DNA of 7,721 nt, from the NCBI GenBank assembly GCA_964343305.1, contig CAYFJO010000496.1, positions 1 through 7,721 of the forward strand, written 5' to 3'. Position numbers and translations under genes: made by a program. Shown one piece after another: positions 6,307-7,721 of the stretch. The stretch is from CAYFJO01 sp964343305 (lineage in GTDB: Bacteria > Planctomycetota > Planctomycetia > Pirellulales > Pirellulaceae). A model generated the notes under the pieces. It was given only the letters and a program-made list of their open reading frames with translations, had not been told where the DNA came from and did no database searches. The stretch's first letter is position 1; the number at the start of each line of letters is the position of its first letter.

Positions 6307-7721
6307 ATGATGCGCCCTAACCTTCTTTCTCTCATCCCGGCCTTTGTCATTTTGTCCGGCCTCGCCCAAACCTGTCTGGCCGATCCCGCGCCGGACCAGA
6401 AACTAGCTGCGGCGGTGGCTGCATTAGAAAGAGCGGACGCGGAAGAAGACGCCGCCAACCGCGAGTGGAATTCCCGCGAAATGGCCCGCTCGGCGACACG
6501 CGAGATTGCGCGCTCCGAGAGAACACGATCCGAGAAGGCCTTGCAAGACCTGTTGGCCGCCCGCGCCCAGAGCGAAAAAGCCAGCGGACCCGAAGCCGCC
6601 ACTGCCCGCAAACTACTTCAACAAAAGGAAGACACTGCCCGAACCGTGGCGGAACGCCTCTTTAATGACACGCGTGCCGCCAATAAGGCTACTCTGGAAC
6701 TCACCGAATCGGAAAACCGATATCGGGACAAGATGGCCGCGTCCCGAAAAGCCGAGCGCGACCTCTTGCAGATGGAAGGTCCCGCCGCGGAGAAAGCCTG
6801 GGAGGCATGGAAAGCCAAGGCGATCGAGCTTGCCGCACAGCGCAAAAAAGAAGGTGTCCGCTACGTAACCAGTCCTGCATCCGAGGAGGTGCAAGAGTCA
6901 CTGCTGCTCTCAGCGCTGGAATACGAACTCTGGGCTCGAGAAACGATCCGGACGGCCAATCAGTTGATTGAGCAGAGCGGCAATGCCAGCGGAATCGCCG
7001 CGAGGATGGCCGCCGCGGAAACCGATCCAAAAGTGAAAAAGAAGTTGCTGGATTTTTCGAAGGAACAAGCCGAGGTGCGCCAGTCTGCGGTGAACTTGAT
7101 CGCCCAGAAAAACAAAGACATCGGCGATGCGCTCGCCAACGTCTACACTCCGCGAAACGTCATGAAGGGCGGACTCAAGCCCCTGTCGGCCGACGCCTGG
7201 GACTACGCCAAGGCGCGGCACTTGCTCGTCCGCGCCGGTTTTGGCGGCACGCCGCAGGAGGTGGAGAAACTTCACTCTATGGGACTGCATAAAGCAGTGG
7301 ACACACTCGTTGATTTCCATCTCCAACCTTCGGCCAATGTGCCCCTGGACATCGCCTTGCCCCAGAAGGCGAACCCGCTGGAGAGAAAGCTGCGGAACGA
7401 CTTCCTTATTAACAGGGCCGCCGCAGCCAACCGCGCTCACGAGGATCAGCAGACCGCGAAACTGCGGAATTGGTGGCTGAAGCGGATCGTCGAATCGCCG
7501 CGGCCGCTGCAGGAAAAGCTGACTCTCTTCTGGCACGGCCATTTTGCCAACCAGCAGAGCGTGGTAAGAAACAGCTACACGATGTACCGACAGAACCAGC
7601 TTTTCCGCGAGCACGCCGCCGGCAGTTTCCGTGGCCTGCTCTTCGGCATCGTTCACGACCCGGCCATGATCCGCTACCTCGACAACCACAAGAACGTCAA
7701 GGGTCATGCCAACGAAAACCT
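6307..7721 (+). CDS. DUF1800 family secreted protein with a long coiled-coil N-terminal extension; 3' end outside window
   Basis: The window holds 471 complete codons, and the frame remains open at the right edge. The start has a good AAAGGAG site. The N-terminus is a signal peptide (about 1-25, cleavage near CLA|DP). Residues about 28-280 are almost entirely charged and alanine-rich helix with heptad-like patterning (for example EKALQDLLAARAQSEKA), which predicts a long coiled coil or helical bundle. The DUF1800 domain begins near 298 with AKARHLLVRAGFGGTPQEVE and continues with NWWLKRIVESPRPLQEKLTLFWHGHFANQ (from 388) and the start of the NHKNVKGHANEN motif (460-471). In this family the last motif usually continues into an ARELMELF-type segment, which would fall just outside the window. 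DUF1800 proteins are exported, their activity is not established, and in planctomycetes they are often followed by a DUF1501 gene, which may lie to the right. The coiled coil may mediate oligomerisation or envelope anchoring (inference). Confidence 0.88.
   Translation, partial: MMRPNLLSLIPAFVILSGLAQTCLADPAPDQKLAAAVAALERADAEEDAANREWNSREMARSATREIARSERTRSEKALQDLLAARAQSEKASGPEAATARKLLQQKEDTARTVAERLFNDTRAANKATLELTESENRYRDKMAASRKAERDLLQMEGPAAEKAWEAWKAKAIELAAQRKKEGVRYVTSPASEEVQESLLLSALEYELWARETIRTANQLIEQSGNASGIAARMAAAETDPKVKKKLLDFSKEQAEVRQSAVNLIAQKNKDIGDALANVYTPRNVMKGGLKPLSADAWDYAKARHLLVRAGFGGTPQEVEKLHSMGLHKAVDTLVDFHLQPSANVPLDIALPQKANPLERKLRNDFLINRAAAANRAHEDQQTAKLRNWWLKRIVESPRPLQEKLTLFWHGHFANQQSVVRNSYTMYRQNQLFREHAAGSFRGLLFGIVHDPAMIRYLDNHKNVKGHANEN

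Noticed and set aside
6910..7707. Minus-strand 265-codon frame opposite gene 3
   Set aside because: It is antisense to clear DUF1800 motifs and encodes no recognisable protein.

Overview
The window (about 58-60% G+C by eye) looks like a chromosomal piece from a planctomycete or a close relative such as Verrucomicrobia. I infer this from the protein families: a giant secreted HzsA-related protein with c-type heme motifs and a formylglycine-generating-enzyme (FGE) domain, a secreted diheme protein with squalene-cyclase-like repeats, TPRs and a beta-sandwich tail, and a DUF1800 protein. No tRNA, rRNA, CRISPR, insertion sequence or phage gene is visible.

Layout. Gene 1 fills the left half on the minus strand, from a start at 3684 to beyond base 1. 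It is one unbroken frame of 1228 codons, cut before its C-terminus. Its N-terminal third contains a cluster of hairpin-forming palindromes (2649-2748) that is translated in frame. A 261-bp divergent spacer follows (3685-3945). It carries a good sigma-70-type promoter facing gene 1 and a 48-nt near-perfect palindrome facing gene 2. Gene 2 (3946-5922, plus strand) is complete at 658 aa. A 384-bp spacer (5923-6306) holds at most a weak terminator and an extended -10 element. Gene 3 (6307 to beyond 7721, plus strand) is a DUF1800 protein with a long coiled-coil N-terminal extension, cut by the window end.

How they may work together. All three products begin with signal peptides, and genes 1 and 2 each have two CXXCH heme c attachment motifs. 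The neighbourhood therefore points to the periplasm or cell surface and to heme redox chemistry. Which substrate or electron partner is involved cannot be read from the sequence. The HzsA resemblance does not imply anammox: no HzsB/C-like genes are present, and the heme I site appears to lack the expected tyrosine. The most unusual features are the fusion architecture of gene 1, the palindromic repeat domesticated as coding sequence inside it, and the diheme toroid protein divergently encoded next to it.
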